Notes: generated by a model not told the origin, from the sequence alone. Counted from the stretch's first letter, positions 10,421-23,749 are shown. The stretch: 64,000 nt of DNA from Adiantum capillus-veneris (GCA_014529385.2 CM043971.1:28353709-28417708); one strand, 5' to 3'. Made by a program: numbers and translations.

Positions 10421-12660
10421 TGTTCTTAGATGCAAAATAGAGCACTTAAAATTAATGTTTATAAGCCCTTGATAAAATTGTATCAATTTAGGTTTATGGA
10501 AATTGTATGTAGCATTTATAGAATTTAGAGAAATCCATGAATCTAAAGTTTAGGGTCATAGGGTAGTGTGACCATTGGGTGCAAAGTATATGGTTCCCAT
10601 GACACCCTATGGCCTCAAGACCATAGGGTTATGACTCTATGAAACAATAAAATATCCTAAATAGGAGTGTCAAATATTTTATGTTATAGCTTAACTAAGA
10701 GGCTTAGACTTTTTCCAAAGTTGTCAAAAAAGAGATCCAAAGTGTCTTGCTAGTGACCTTATGGTCATAGGGTAATAAATGTAGACCACACTTTGTAAGT
10801 AGCTTGTAGAAAAACAAAAAACAAATTATGGCCTTAGGATCATAGGGATCATACACCACAAAAAGTAAGGTGAAAATCCCTGGCTCTTGTTTGTAGTACA
10901 TAAAGCAATATGACCACCCTATGGCCTTAAGGTCCATAGGGTTTCTTGTAATCATAAATAGCACCCTATGGCCATAGGGCCATAGGGATCCTTGTTAACA
11001 TTAAGATCAAATATGGCCCTATGGTGCTAGTACATAGGCAAAAAGGAGATGAGTCTATGGTCTTTAGCTTCAAAATATAGCACCTTATGGTCATAGAATT
11101 TCTACATAACACCTAAGCAACCTTATGTACACCTAATGGCCTAAGATCCATTAAGTGTACTTTATAGGTAGTACATAATGCTCTTGTAGGCCACTTTGGT
11201 GACCTTAGGCTGTTAATACAAATATGCAATATAATGATCCTATGGTTCAATGTCTCAAAATAGAACACCTTTTGGACATGAGGTACATGTATGTAGTACA
11301 TAGTACTTTTGTAGGGCCATAGAGATCTTCACTAACAAAGAGAGGACCGTATGGCCCTAGGACCTAAGGGTGGCTTTTTAGAGGTGAGTCAATAGTTTTT
11401 GGTATAAATTTGAGCACCGTATGGTCATAAATTTGATCACCGTATTGCTTAGAGTTTTTTTGAATCGTTAAGAAAGGGATCCAAAGTGTATTGCTAGTGA
11501 GCTTTTGATTATAAGGTGATAATTGTGGACCACAATTTGTAAGTAGCTTGTAGAAGAACATAGAGAAAATTATGGCATCATGATCACAGGGTCATACACC
11601 ACAAAATCCAAGTGGAAATCCCTAAGCTCTTGTTTGCAGTACATAAAGCAACATGACCACCCTATGGCCGTGGGGCCATAGGATTCCTTGTAGAAAAATT
11701 ATGTCCTCATGATCACAGGGGTCATACACCACAAAACCAAGTGTAAATCCCTAAGCTCTTGTTTGCAATACATAAAGCAACATGACCACCTATGGCCTTG
11801 GGGCAATAGGTTCCTTGTAGACAAATTATGGCCTCATGATCACAGGGGTCATACACCACAAAAACCAAGTGGAAATCCCTAAGGTCTTGTTTGCAGTACA
11901 TAAAGCAACATGACCACCCTATGGCCTTGGGGCCATAGGGTTCCTTGTAGACATAAATAGCACCATATGGCCTTAGAACCATAAGGCTCATTTTCAACAT
12001 GAAGATCATCCATGGACCTATGATGTTTGTACAAAGAAAGCTATACATAGTACATAGGCTACCTTATTTACACCTAATGGCTTAAGAGCTTAGGTGACCA
12101 TGTAGGTAGTACATAATGCACTTTTATGTCAATTTTGGTGGCCATAGGAATTGTATTGAGCATAGAAATCACCCTTGTGGCCCTAGGGTCATAGGTGCCA
12201 ATACAAATGTGTAATGTAATGATCATATGGTCCCAATGACCCAAAATAGAACACCTGATGGACGTGAGGTACATGTATGTAGTACAAAATACTCGTGTAG
12301 ATCCATAGAATTCTTCACTAACAAAGAGAGTTGGTATAGCACAAGGACTAAAGATACCTCCATAGAGGTGCAAAAAATATAAGTCTATAGTCCCAATGTG
12401 TGAAATGGAGCACTTTATATTCATGAAACTATAAACTGTCAATATAGAGGGCACCATATGATTCTAGGGCCATAAGATTCTTGACCAACATATAGAGCAA
12501 CCTATGGCCCTAGGGCCATAGGGTGGTAGTATAGAGCAATTAAGTGAACTTTGCATATAGTATATAAAGCATTGTAATTTAATTCTCATGTATATGTCAT
12601 TTGGATACTCAATCTTTTTCTAAGTGCTTGATTATAGAAATTCATCACATTTGTAAGTAT
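10421..12660. repeat. Degenerate repeats with GGCCATAGGG modules
   Basis: No coding sequence is supported. The stretch carries diverged copies of the modules that build the satellite (CCCTATGGCCTT...GGCCATAGGGTTCC). About 10,911-11,400 is repeated at about 13,632-14,120. The segment looks like intron or flanking DNA of the FCP1-like gene or of an old element. Confidence 0.65.
11567..11955. repeat. Three tandem copies of about 128 bp
   Basis: Units start near 11,567, 11,696 and 11,823 (steps of 129 and 127 bp). Each contains ATCACAGGGGTCATACACC, AAGTGGAAATCCCTAAG, TGCAGTACATAAAGCAACATG and a CCTATGGCC-GGCCATAGG dyad. Related single copies lie near 10,800-10,950 and 13,520-13,670. Confidence 0.85.
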
Positions 12661-12682
12661 TTTCAAAGCTAAAAGTAGGTGT

Positions 12683-12904
12683 TTGTTTAAACTTTCAGGT
12701 CATCAACAAGATATTGCAATTGAGGATGTTTCTTGTGAGGTCATCGGTACAGAAGATGTTCAAGCTATTGAAACTGTTGAAAAAGAGCCTCTCAATCCCC
12801 ATTTAACCAAAATGTCCATAAAGATGATGACAAAGAGATCCAAGCTTCCGAAGGTCAACCAACGACAATTCTCCCATGATATCGAGATTGTTGTTTCTCT
12901 TTGA
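12683..12904 (+). pseudogene. Duplicated N-terminal exon of the FCP1-like gene
   Basis: This open stretch (73 codons) is a diverged copy of 14,373-14,576. Both follow GTATTTTCAAAGCTAAAAGT and a pyrimidine-AG, and both encode SCEVIGTEDVQAIE / SCEVIDTKDAPAIE, then NPHL and an acidic-basic stretch. The real exon probably begins after the AG near 12,700, and the apparent ATG may be intronic. The C-terminal half is out of frame relative to the other copy. It is followed not by the phosphatase domain but by sequence like the 3' flank of the ParB-like gene. It is therefore a partial duplicate with no independent function that I can see. Confidence 0.5.
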
Positions 12905-14360
12905 TTTTGTAAATATTGACCAACAATATTGTTTTGTTTTAAAAACTATTTTGCACGCTTGTGAGTTTTAATGTTTTCAAATTAGATGAATTAAATTTAA
13001 GTGTGTAAATATCATGTCATGAACATATGGTGGCAAAGAGCACCCATTATCTATGTGACCATAAGAGTGTATACTTGTGAGCTTGAGTATTTCAAAATAA
13101 ATGAATTTAATTTAAGTGGAAAATTTATACATAGACATGAGGTTACAAAGGTCATCCTTTAGCTTTGTGATCAAATGATGTATGATGTAAAACTTTAAAG
13201 CTATGTGGTTATTGATATATTATGTAATGCTTTTAAGCTATGTGATGCTATGAGGTTTATTGTCACACATATGACATTGTACCACTTAAGGCTAGGGGTC
13301 TTGTCAAAGCATCCTATGATCTTAGGTCAGAGGTTTTTCATTGTTGAAGACAAATTTCATGGTTTGTAACATCATATCATTCTTTGTAGACATGCAACCT
13401 TATGGCCTAAGGCCATAGGGTGGCAATTGTATGCATCCTCTAAAATATTAAAAAAAATCTATGACGAGTGACCTCATGGTCAAAGGTTCTAATTGTAGGC
13501 CACACTTTGTAAGTAGTAGCTTGTAAAAGAGCATATAACAAATTATGGTCTTAGGATCAAAAGGTTCATACACCATAAAAACCAAGGTAAAAATCCCTCC
13601 GCCTTGTATATGTAGTAGTGAAGCAACATGACCACCCTATGGCCTTAGGACCATAGGGTTCCTTGTTATCATAAATAGCACCCTATAGCCTTAGGGCTCA
13701 TAGGCTACCTTGTAATGCAAAGATGATCCCATATCCCTAATGTGCTAGTATATAGTTAAAAAGAAGATGAATCTATTGTCCTTAGCTTCAAAAGAGAGCA
13801 CCTTATGGTCATTGAAGCTCTACATAAGTACCTTATGTACACCTAGTCCCATAAATTTCACTATGTGTACTATATAGGTAATGCTCTCATTGGCCACATT
13901 AGTGATCATAGGTTCTTAGTTAGCAAAGAAAGCACCTTGTGGCCCTAGGGCCATAGTGCCAATAGATGTGCAATATAATGTTCCAATGGTTCGAATGACT
14001 CAAAATAGAGCACCTTATGGACAAATGGCATAAGGTTCTCACTAACATATGGCTCCACACAAATATAGAGAGGACTGCATGGCCATAGGGATAGAGGATG
14101 TCATTGTAGAGGTGCAAAAAGATGAGCCTATAGTCATTATGTATAACTCAACACCTTATGTCCATATAGCTATAAACTTTTCATATAGAAGGCACCCTAC
14201 GTCCTAGGGCGATAGGGTGCTGTATAGAGCCATTAAATAAAATTATCATGTAGTATATACAACATTGCAATATAATTATGAGATATTTAATATGTAGTTT
14301 GGATACTTAATGTTTTTTTAAGCCATCAAGATTGTAGGTATTTTCAAAGCTAAAAGTGGG
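12905..14360. repeat. Duplicated flank and intron-like repeats
   Basis: 12,905-13,110 resembles 9520-9790. 13,632-14,120 resembles 10,911-11,400. The stretch before 14,373 resembles that before 12,683. No coding sequence is supported here. CCCTATGGCC / GGCCATAGGG modules are frequent. Confidence 0.65.
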
Positions 14361-14372
14361 TGTTGTTTAAAC

Positions 14373-15647
14373 TTGCAGCTCTTCAACAAGAACTTTACAG
14401 TTAACAGTGTCTCTTGTGAGGTCATTGATACAAAGGATGCTCCAGCTATTGAGCCTATTGAAGAAGAATCTATCAATCCTCATTTGAACCAACAAGCTTG
14501 TAAAGAAGATGACAAAGAGATACAAGTTTTTGAAGGTCAACCATCGCAGTTGTTGGACAGAAATCCCAGCCGATAACAATGGAAGTAGACATGATGCAAG
14601 CTCCAAAGCATATAGAGGGACTGAAGAGACTCTGTCAAAAACATTTTAGTAGCTCAAGATTTGAGCATTAGAGTGCATGGTGATCCAAATCTTTCATCCA
14701 ATGATGGACCAACGCTGACTATAATACTGAGCTTGTGTGGATTGCTTTTGAGGCGTTGTTGGCAAAAGTCCAAAAAAATGAAGAGCTTGAAGTTTAAACA
14801 TGAGTATATTGTTTTGCGACCAGGATGAATTGAGTTTTTAAAGAGTCTCCTAAGCATCTCCAATGTTGGCATATGGTCAACAACTAATGATACACAGGTT
14901 ATGCAAATCATCAAGATTTTAGAGAAGGAAGCTGGAGAACAATTTCCATTCTTTATGATTTGGGGGCAAAGCCAATGTCAACAATATGTAGAGTCAAGAA
15001 TCACTCACCCCAACAATCCTGGAGTAGAGGCATTTTTCAAACCTTTAGCTATTGCATCAGCAAAGTTTGGGATTGATTTAAAAAGATTGCTTCTTATAGA
15101 TGATGCACCGTTGAAAGGATGCATTAATCTTGCATTAAATTGTATATTTCCACCATCATTTAACATTGATGAGGAGGATAATATTCTCCTTGGAGAGCGG
15201 CTACCATATACCAAAGCTCTTCATCATGTCAACGACATTCGTACAATTACAGGATCTTCTTTGTATGGACAAGCTCCCATAGTGCAAGGTCACGAGCTTT
15301 ACAATCATGTACAAAAGGTTGTTTCAGAGTGGGAGGAGCGTAATTTGGTTTGTCTACAAAAAACCTACTCTACAAGCAGGCTACCAGAAGCTCCTCGCGT
15401 TCTTGATGATGAGAATGGTGCCTCATCTAGCAGTACTGGAATGTCCACTAGAAGTCAAGATAAGAAAAGGCTGACACTTGATCAAGAAAAAATGAGGATA
15501 TTGAAGAATATCAAATCTATATCAACCTTGAAAGGAGTTGAGTTAATTATGCTTGCTCAAAAATTGGGGTACAAAGAGCATGTGATCAAAGCACATGAAG
15601 CCAAGAATTATATCAAACAACTCAAAAGTCAATATTGTATTAAATAG
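14373..15647 (+). pseudogene. FCP1-like HAD phosphatase (NIF domain), broken
   Basis: Reading frame 14,700-15,647 carries the signature of FCP1/NLI-interacting-factor phosphatases, which remove phosphate from serine or threonine (for example the RNA polymerase II tail) by a DxDx(T/V) aspartate mechanism. Order: TLTIILSLCGLLLRR (14,712-14,756), the site of the catalytic DLDG/DLNG motif, here SLCG; IVLRPG-stop-IEFLKSLL (14,808-14,849); VGIWST (14,862-14,879); FMIWGQSQCQQ, the family's WDQxQC with D changed to G; LLLIDDAP (15,090-15,110, DD at 15,099-15,104); IFPPSFN. A lysine-rich tail with a possible helical end (KNIKSIS...KAHEAKNYIKQL) closes the protein. Defects are an in-frame TGA at 14,826, stops and a frameshift between 14,577 and 14,640, and loss of the nucleophile aspartate. 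The 248-codon frame from 14,901 stays open, so it could still yield a truncated product. Confidence 0.7.
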
Positions 15648-16400
15648 GTTCACATTTGTAGAGATGATGGAACAAAATGTTGTAATGTTATGGCATTTAC
15701 AAATGATCTTTGTGTATAGAAAAACCTTTGTAAGAGTCCTTATGTTTTCAACATACATGAAGATGTGAAAGTGTTCTAAATTTTTCTATTAGAGTTATGA
15801 GTAGCACATGAGCTTGATGTGCCAAATGTTTAGTTTTTTTATTTAGAAAGATAGGTCATTGAGCTATTAAGAACAATGTACATGGTCATAAGGCCAAAAG
15901 TTGATTTGTAACCATAGGAAAATTTGCACTTTATTGTATTAACACCCTATGACCCTAAGGCCATAGGCTGGGTCAAATAGATTTACACTTGAAGAGAGGA
16001 TGGAACAAGGTTTTGTAATGCACTGTCATTATGTACTTTGTGAGAAAGCTTATGTTTTTAAATAGATTTACACATAAAAAGATGATGAAACAAAGTTTTG
16101 TATTGTTTTTTCACTATGTACTAATGGCTCTATACTAAATCCATATGGCCTTAGGGCCATAGCATTCCCTTTTAATGTAAGGATTCACAAATGTGAGATT
16201 ATGACCATGGGGCCACAAGATGCCAATAGAGAGCCATTCGGTCATCTTTGTATGTAGCACATACAAATCCTGTATCTAGTACACAAGGAAACTAGACCAC
16301 CCTATGGCCTTAGTGCCATATGGCTCCTTGTTGACATAAAGGTGTAAAAAGATGAGCATATTGTCCTTAGATACAAAATTGAGCACATACACTTTAAGTT
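15648..16400. repeat. Second copy of the ParB-gene 3' flank
   Basis: From about 15,735 the sequence tracks 9790-10,400 closely (GAAGATGTGAAAGTGTTCTAAAT, AATGTACATGGTCATAAGGCC, ATGTACTTTGTGAGAAAGCTT). The 3' flanks of the ParB-like and FCP1-like genes are therefore homologous. No coding sequence. Confidence 0.7.
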
Positions 16401-17191
16401 TATAAGCCCTCAGTAAGAGAGGACATCATGTGAACTTGGCCATAGGATCTTTTACTAACATAGAGAGCATCTTTTGACCTTAGGACCACAAGGTTCTAGT
16501 ACAAAGTCATTAGTGCATAATGATTTTGTATGTAATTTTACCTAAAGCAACCTAACCATCATATGGCCCTAAGGCCATAGAGTTCATTATTAACATAAAG
16601 GTGCAAAAAGATGAGCATATGGTCCTTGCTTAAGGCTACTTGACCACCCTATGGTCTTAAGGCCATATGGTTGTCTATTAGCTTAAGGGTTCAACAAGAT
16701 AAGATTATGACCTTGTGGCCACAAAATTCCAATAGAGAGCCATTAGGTCATCTATGTATGTAGTACATAAGGATCTTGTATGCAATTACAGAAGGAAATT
16801 TGTGACCACCATAGGGTTCAAGCCCTCAATAATAGAGAGCATCCTATGACCCTAGGGCCATAGGGTTTTCCACTTACATAGAAATCATTCTTTTAACCTA
16901 GGGCAAAAGGCTTATAAGACCACAATATTAGAGAGCATCCTATTACCCTAGGACTAAAGAGTTATAGTACATAGCCATTAGCACATAATGCTTATATATG
17001 TATTAGATAAGGCAGCCTAACCACTCTATGACCCTAAGGCCATAGAGTTCTCTATTAACATGAAGGTGCCAAAAGATGAGCATATTGTCCTTACCTAAGG
17101 AAAATTGACCACCCTATGGTCTTAGGGCCATAGGGTTCCTTGTCAACTTAAGCATGCAACAAGATGTATGGAACAAGCTTTTGTAATATTT
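16401..17191. repeat. Direct repeats with GGCCATAGGG modules
   Basis: About 16,940-17,190 is repeated at about 17,250-17,500 (offset 310 bp at GTCAACTTAAGCATGCAAC) with a few differences. A looser relative lies at 16,490-16,700. No coding sequence supported. Confidence 0.8.
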
Positions 17192-17570
17192 TAAATCTTC
17201 TTGTATCTTGAAACCATAAGCACTCTCACAAGAGATTCCAAAGAGCATCCTATGACCCTAGGACTAAAGGGTTATAGTACATATCCATTAGTACATAATG
17301 CTTATGTATGTATTAGATAAGGCAGCCTAACCACTCTATGACCCTAAGGCCATAGGGTTCTCTATTAACATGAAGGTGCCAAAAGATGAGCATATGGTCC
17401 TTACCTAAGGAAACTTGACCACCCTATGGTCTTAGGGCCATAGGGTTCCTTGTCAACTTAAGCGTGCAACAAGATGTATGGAACAAGCTTTTGTAATATT
17501 TTGGCATCTACAAATGATCTTTGGAATCTCTTGTGAGAGTGCTTATGGTTTCAAGATACAAGAGGATTTA
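17192..17570. repeat. Inverted repeat, 53-nt arms, 273-bp loop
   Basis: The left arm (17,192-17,244) is the reverse complement of the right arm (17,518-17,570) with about one mismatch; both contain CTTGTATCTTGAAACCATAAG or its complement. The left arm sits exactly where the first direct-repeat copy stops matching the second, as expected of a template-switch event. Confidence 0.85.
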
Positions 17571-20464
17571 AAAAATTTAAAGTCTTTTTTACCATTTGAT
17601 ATTTTTTTATATGTTTACTAAATGTAGCTACATGAAGCCAAATTGTAAGAACCTTGCTATTTGTTTTTATGCAAAGCACCCTATGGTCTCAATGCAATAG
17701 GGCACCACCTCTATCTTCTACAAGACCTTTACCAATTGTAACTATAAGAAGCCACATGATTTTCACTCCATGACATTTGCACCCTATGAACATAAGGCCA
17801 CAAGGTGGTATAATTGATTCCACAAATCACTTACTGTGTGTGGCTTGGATTTAGCACCCTATGATCCTAAGTTCAAGGAGTTTACTTCCAAGTCACAAAG
17901 TAAAAAGCAAAAGCCTCTATATTGAGAACTGCAAAGAAAAACACAAGCCTATTTGTTCACACTTAGGCTCAATTTAATGATAGCTAAAAAAGAAGGCCTA
18001 AATTTTTTAGGGAAAAGAAAACCTTTTTGAGAATCTTCTGAAGTGTTTATCATTTAAAATTACCACTCCACAATTTTAATGTCAAAAGAATCCAAGGGAT
18101 TTGCATCATATGCTATTAAACCCCAATGACCTTGAGGCTATAAGACAAACAAGGTGCTTTTTCTAAAATGTACCACAAAAGTTATCATGTAACATATTGG
18201 GTGCCATGTGTAGAATGTGCTCATTGTTTTATAATCACAATTTGATTATTGACTGTATGATCATACATGTTAAAATGATATTATATTTTTTGAAGGATTC
18301 CAAATCTGAAGAAAAAGAGTTTAAACATAACTTGATCTTTGTTGTACTCATCATGCATCATAAATATCATCCACCAAAACTTTTGGTGTTGTATATATTT
18401 TCAATATTTTTATTTAATGAGAACATGCATGTTATAGCTTGAAAAGTAACAAATATTATAATTTGTGAGGTGCATCTTATTATGAGGATACTTTTCTTAT
18501 TTAAATAGCGTTGTCATTTAATGGTTTAATATTTATGGCATATTGCTATGGTTTCTTTCTTAGTAATGTTTTTTTTGGGAGTGATATAAACTACCAATTA
18601 TTGTTTATGAATGCTATTGCTACAAAAATGGTGTTTGTTTAACACCCTCAGACTTGGAGATACCATACTCTTTGTACTTAGTACTTTGTTTGATATAAGA
18701 TCAAGATCATCAATTTTATGAAAAGAGTGGAGTACTACAAAAAGGTACCCTCTATCTTGAAGACACCATACTCTTTGTACTTAGTGCTTTGTTTTACATG
18801 AGACCAACACCTTGGTAATCTTTGTGTCTACAATTCATATGATTTGGCATAATCGATGTACAAAATTTTATGGTAGTCACAACAAATGGTGTTTTTAAAC
18901 ATGTCTTTTTCTAGAGACAACAACTCTAAGATCTTCCATTAAAGTCTTAAAACATGTATTAAGGAGTAGATATAGCATATTTGTATAGAATCTTAATCTC
19001 ATGACCACAAAATTATATGGAAAGTTCTTATATTGTATTTCTATGTAAAGAAAAAATTGTACTTAAAACTATAAAGTTATATTTATGTAAGTGTCTCATA
19101 TAACAACTTACGGTCACAAAAGAGATATATTGCCATAAGTAGGATGTTATGATCTTAGGACCATAGGATACTTTAATATTACTATTTAGGTTTTCTAAAT
19201 GCTAAATATTAGTTATGGTTCTATTATACAATATTAAAATGTAATTAAAACTTGATAGTGTTGCAAAGTTAAGACATTTTATTTCTATAAGTGTCTCATG
19301 TTACATTATAGGACACAAAATATATCAAATGGCACTATAAGTGTCATATGTGGCATCTTATGGTCTTAGGGCCATAGGGTACTCTATAGTATTGTTAAGC
19401 TTTTCCAATTGCTAAATGTTAGTTATGGTGTAATTGGTATTTGATAGTGATGCAAAGTAAAGACTTAGTACTTTGCTATACAAGCAAATTAAGGTCATTG
19501 ATATTATAAGAATAGTTGATATTGGTGCAATAAACCTATATAGCTTAGTAGCCATCTTATTGGGTGTTGTTGGATACCTCTTCTTTTAAAATGCCATCTC
19601 TAAAAGCCTTGATTAAAGTTTTAAAAGCATTTATTGATTGCAAATCCTTTTGCTGTAACTTACATTAGTGGTTTTTTTAATAGATTATTAAGTAGGAAAA
19701 TAAAAATAATAGGTAGAATGTTGACATCACATCTAGACTAACGACAAATTGAGCCTTAAAAGAGTTAAATAACACAATCTTGACATCCCAATTAACATTT
19801 GGGAAACGGGATTTTCCCAAATGATCTAAAATGGTGTTATACCACTAGTACCACAACAAGGAATCTTGGAAAATAGACCTTGAATGACAATGATAGGATT
19901 ACCCAAAGTTGTCTACCACAAGCTTGAAATTTGCAGATTTGAAATCTTCATGTGTAGAGGTTGATTTTCCTTATTGTGAACTCCATTAGCCCAACATTGA
20001 TCCCCTTATTGACATTCACTTAAGAGGTTTCTCCAATTGGCAATTATGACCCAAAACATTGCTATTCAAAAACATGTAGTTGGCAAACCACACTCAGATG
20101 TTAAGCAAAAAATACAATTTATCGAATGTACATAATTATTGGCACTATCAAATGAGTTACGATATGAAGCGAGCTTGGTGAAGGGAGCTTTGGAGCAAGC
20201 TTTTTTTTTGGGGCCACCCATGCACCACTAGTGCCGCTAATCTTGGTCACTAGAGTCACCATCAATGCCACCCTTGATTCTTCTCCACGCTCTCCTCCTC
20301 TTTTGTTTCCCTCTTGTCCTCCACCACATCCACCAACCCCTTATCATCTTTCCTATCTTGTGATGATTGCTCGCCTCTCCTAACCTCTCCCTCTCCATGC
20401 CTATGCACCTCTTCTTCACCCACTTCTTTCCTCCCTATCACTTCCTTCACCTTGCTTTCACACT

Positions 20465-20465
<1 letters not shown>
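17571..20465. other. AT-rich stretch, no gene seen
   Basis: No convincing coding region, and the 81-codon frame at 18,197 shows no recognisable features. Local tandem copies are visible: CATACTCTTTGTACTTAGT at about 18,667 and 18,767, and a block of about 190 bp at 19,045-19,225 repeated at 19,268-19,435. From 20,230 the plus strand becomes pyrimidine-rich towards the CT tracts. Confidence 0.6.
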
Positions 20466-21056
<591 letters not shown>

Positions 21057-21060
<4 letters not shown>

Positions 21061-21759
21061 GCTCTCTTTGTATAACCCCAACCCCAACGTGTTTTCTTAC
21101 AAAATTTCTCTAAATTAAGATACAAACACCATGTATACTCCTACTTCTTGAGCTAGAATTTCTTCCAATTGATGTTATGGACATGGAAAGGGTTGGGGAG
21201 TACATGATAAAGATGCATCAATACCCCTCACATTAACTTCCTACAATTGCATGGGAAGCAAGTAAAAAAGTGCAAAAGACGCATATAAGCAAGATCTTGA
21301 TTACGGGAAGGGAGATGCAATGCATTACAGTTGCTACATGATGCCTCAATATGAAGCTTTCATACAAAACTGATGTATAACGGTTTGGGAGAAATCCGGT
21401 GGGTCGCGCTTTCATTTTTAGTGGCAAAAAAATTTCCCGTACAAAGTTAATATAGACAAATGTCAAAAGCCATAAATGTCAAGTTATACATGGTGTAACC
21501 AAAGGAGAAATAAAAAAAGCACCAACGAGTTTTCCACTGTGAAAAAAAAAGAAGACGAAATAAATACATATGTTTTGCAAGCACTAGCAACATAGCTAGT
21601 GGAAGGAGCTCCCTAACCACTTTATCTTTTATCCCTTTTTTTTGTTGTTACCTCTTTTTTCTCTCATAAACCCCAAGCCTACTCTCTTGACCCCTTTCAC
21701 CCCTACTCTCTACTATCCCCTCTTTTGTCCTTCTCACCCTTCATCCCTCTACCATCTAC
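21057..21759. other. No gene seen between the CT cluster and LINE A
   Basis: No coding similarity is recognised on either strand. An A-rich run lies at 21,540-21,560 and a pyrimidine-rich stretch at 21,610-21,760. Confidence 0.5.
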
Positions 21760-23213
21760 ACAGATAATGTCATGTGGTATAGAGGGCTTGGCCCAAATCA
21801 TCCGAGAAATCATAGATACCAAAGGCCTCTCCATGCACTTCCCTCCATCAATCGGTCCACTGATGGCCCCCAAATGTGCACCCCATAAAGCATAGTTGAT
21901 GTGACCAAAGTGTCAAAAAGTCATAGTTTTGTTCGAGGTTCGTGAAACTAAACCAGCGAACACATCCTCTCCATCTTCCCTAAAGCCACATGTGCTCTCA
22001 TTAGCCTAGTCTTTGCTGCTTTCCTCAAAGAAAACATTGGGCCACTAAAGACCACACCAAGGTAAGTGTATGCATCTGTATACTCCACCATCTCCTGACC
22101 ATATGCAAATGTAGGCACAGATCGCCTGACCCTCTGTGGTGTGGTGTTGAACACCATAACCTTGGTCTTGCCAAGGTTCATTGATAAACCGCTATCACTA
22201 GCAAATGTGTGCAATGTATCCAAATGTCACTGCATTCCCTCTAGTGAATTTGAGATTAACACAATATCATCTGCATATAGTAGCAATGAGATCCAGGTCC
22301 CTGCTACCTGTGCTCTTCTGTCGCCTCTCCTCTCAATGTATTTTGAAACCTCATCCACATAAGTACCAAATAAAGTAGGGGAGAGTGGACAACCTTGTTT
22401 CACCCGAATAGTGGAGTGAAAAAGCTTAAGACACCCCCTCGGGAGTGCGAACCTGACCCACAACTTTCCTGTACAGGGCCATGATCCCCCGACCAACTCT
22501 ATAGGTACACCCATCTCTTGTAACCTGCACATTAATCAAGCTCTAGGGACTGTGTCAAATGCTTTGCAAAGTCCACAAAAGTATAATAAATCCTCCTACC
22601 ATGTGATCTATGCCCTCCTCAATAATATCTCTAAGTGTCAATATTTGATCAAGAGCGGAAAAACCTATCCTTAAACCTGCGTGTCTTGATGCTCGTATGC
22701 CTGCTCTCTCTGCCCATCTACGCAACTATTGCTCAAGAATAGAAGCATATAACATGGTCAATGTGTGCCCAATTAGAATGGTGTGATAGTTCCCAGGCAT
22801 CATTGGATCTCTTGTCTTGAAAATAGGAACAACAGTCGACATACTCCAAGTATGAGGAAAACCCTCACACATGGCTCAATTGAACATCAATGCAAGAAGT
22901 TCTACAAGCATATCTCGAGCATGGATAAAGTGCTCCACTACCAATCCATCATGATCATATGCTCTCCTAGTCCTCATCTTGTCAATAGCTTTCTTCACCA
23001 TCTCAGCGGTAAAGAAAATGCATGTCTTTGAACATGGCATCGGGGTGTCTGGTAGAGACGTCGACTGTTCTGGAATTTTGTAAAGAGCTGCTGCATACTC
23101 ACCCCAAGTTTTAGTGGATGTGATAGCCGGTGAAGGGGAGTTCTCATGTAAGAATCTCCATGCCTCACCTGAGTCTTGGCTCAAAAATAGCTTATACAAC
23201 TCCTCCTCTAGCT
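21760..23213 (-). mobile_element. LINE fragment A (non-LTR retrotransposon)
   Basis: The minus strand from 23,213 down to about 21,760 encodes reverse-transcriptase pieces in the correct order, followed by a region (about 21,840-21,770) matching the segment of LINE B at 24,590-24,510. It begins directly at the (CT)n tract and lacks an N-terminal endonuclease. It ends inside the coding region instead of at a 3' tail, so it is truncated at both ends. Confidence 0.75.
21948..23199 (-). pseudogene. LINE A reverse transcriptase, broken
   Basis: Reading down the minus strand: MVKKAIDKMRTRRAYDHDGL (about 23,005-22,946) matches the region before the RT fingers. The stretch 22,875-22,533 holds VVPIFKTRDP-like and GLRIGFSALDQI-like pieces with stops and frame changes. 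Then GCPLSPTLFGTYVDEV and LLLYADDIVLIS (YADD at 22,277-22,266) give the palm active site, followed by LNLGKTKVM-type and YTYLGVVF motifs (22,190-22,040) typical of non-LTR enzymes. The enzyme would prime reverse transcription on nicked target DNA. Stops and frameshifts make it inactive. The catalytic YADD is preserved. Confidence 0.8.
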
Positions 23214-23326
<113 letters not shown>

Positions 23327-23749
23327 AATTGAATGGAATGTTATATTAAATGTCTTCAAAAGGCCAAAATGATCTATGCGACCAAACTGATACAATCCTG
23401 GTGGATCTAATACAATGTCTGGGTGCAAAATAAAATGAAGTAAAATAGAAACAAAATAGAAGCTAAAATGAGCATCAATGTCCGAGGATGTTCGACATCT
23501 GACTCTGTCAAAGGATGTACTGTATTGGTCATTGAAGAGTATGGTCAATGTCCGAGTTGGTGAATACTCGTACTGAACGTCTCGCATGCTGTGCTAGAAA
23601 CGTCCCAATTCTTTGATGGAGCCTCTATCCATGTCATGGTGGCCCTCCTAGACGTGGGCGTCTAGCTTTCCCAAGCTCAATATACCTCTGGTATAGGTGG
23701 ACTTTGAAGTCTACTATGAAGCTTGCTCATTTGATTGTTGAGTCTTTCT

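Noticed and set aside
18197-18442. 81-codon frame in the AT-rich region
   Set aside because: Isolated, hydrophobic-biased, with no neighbours, motifs or splice partners; its length is unremarkable for AT-rich DNA.
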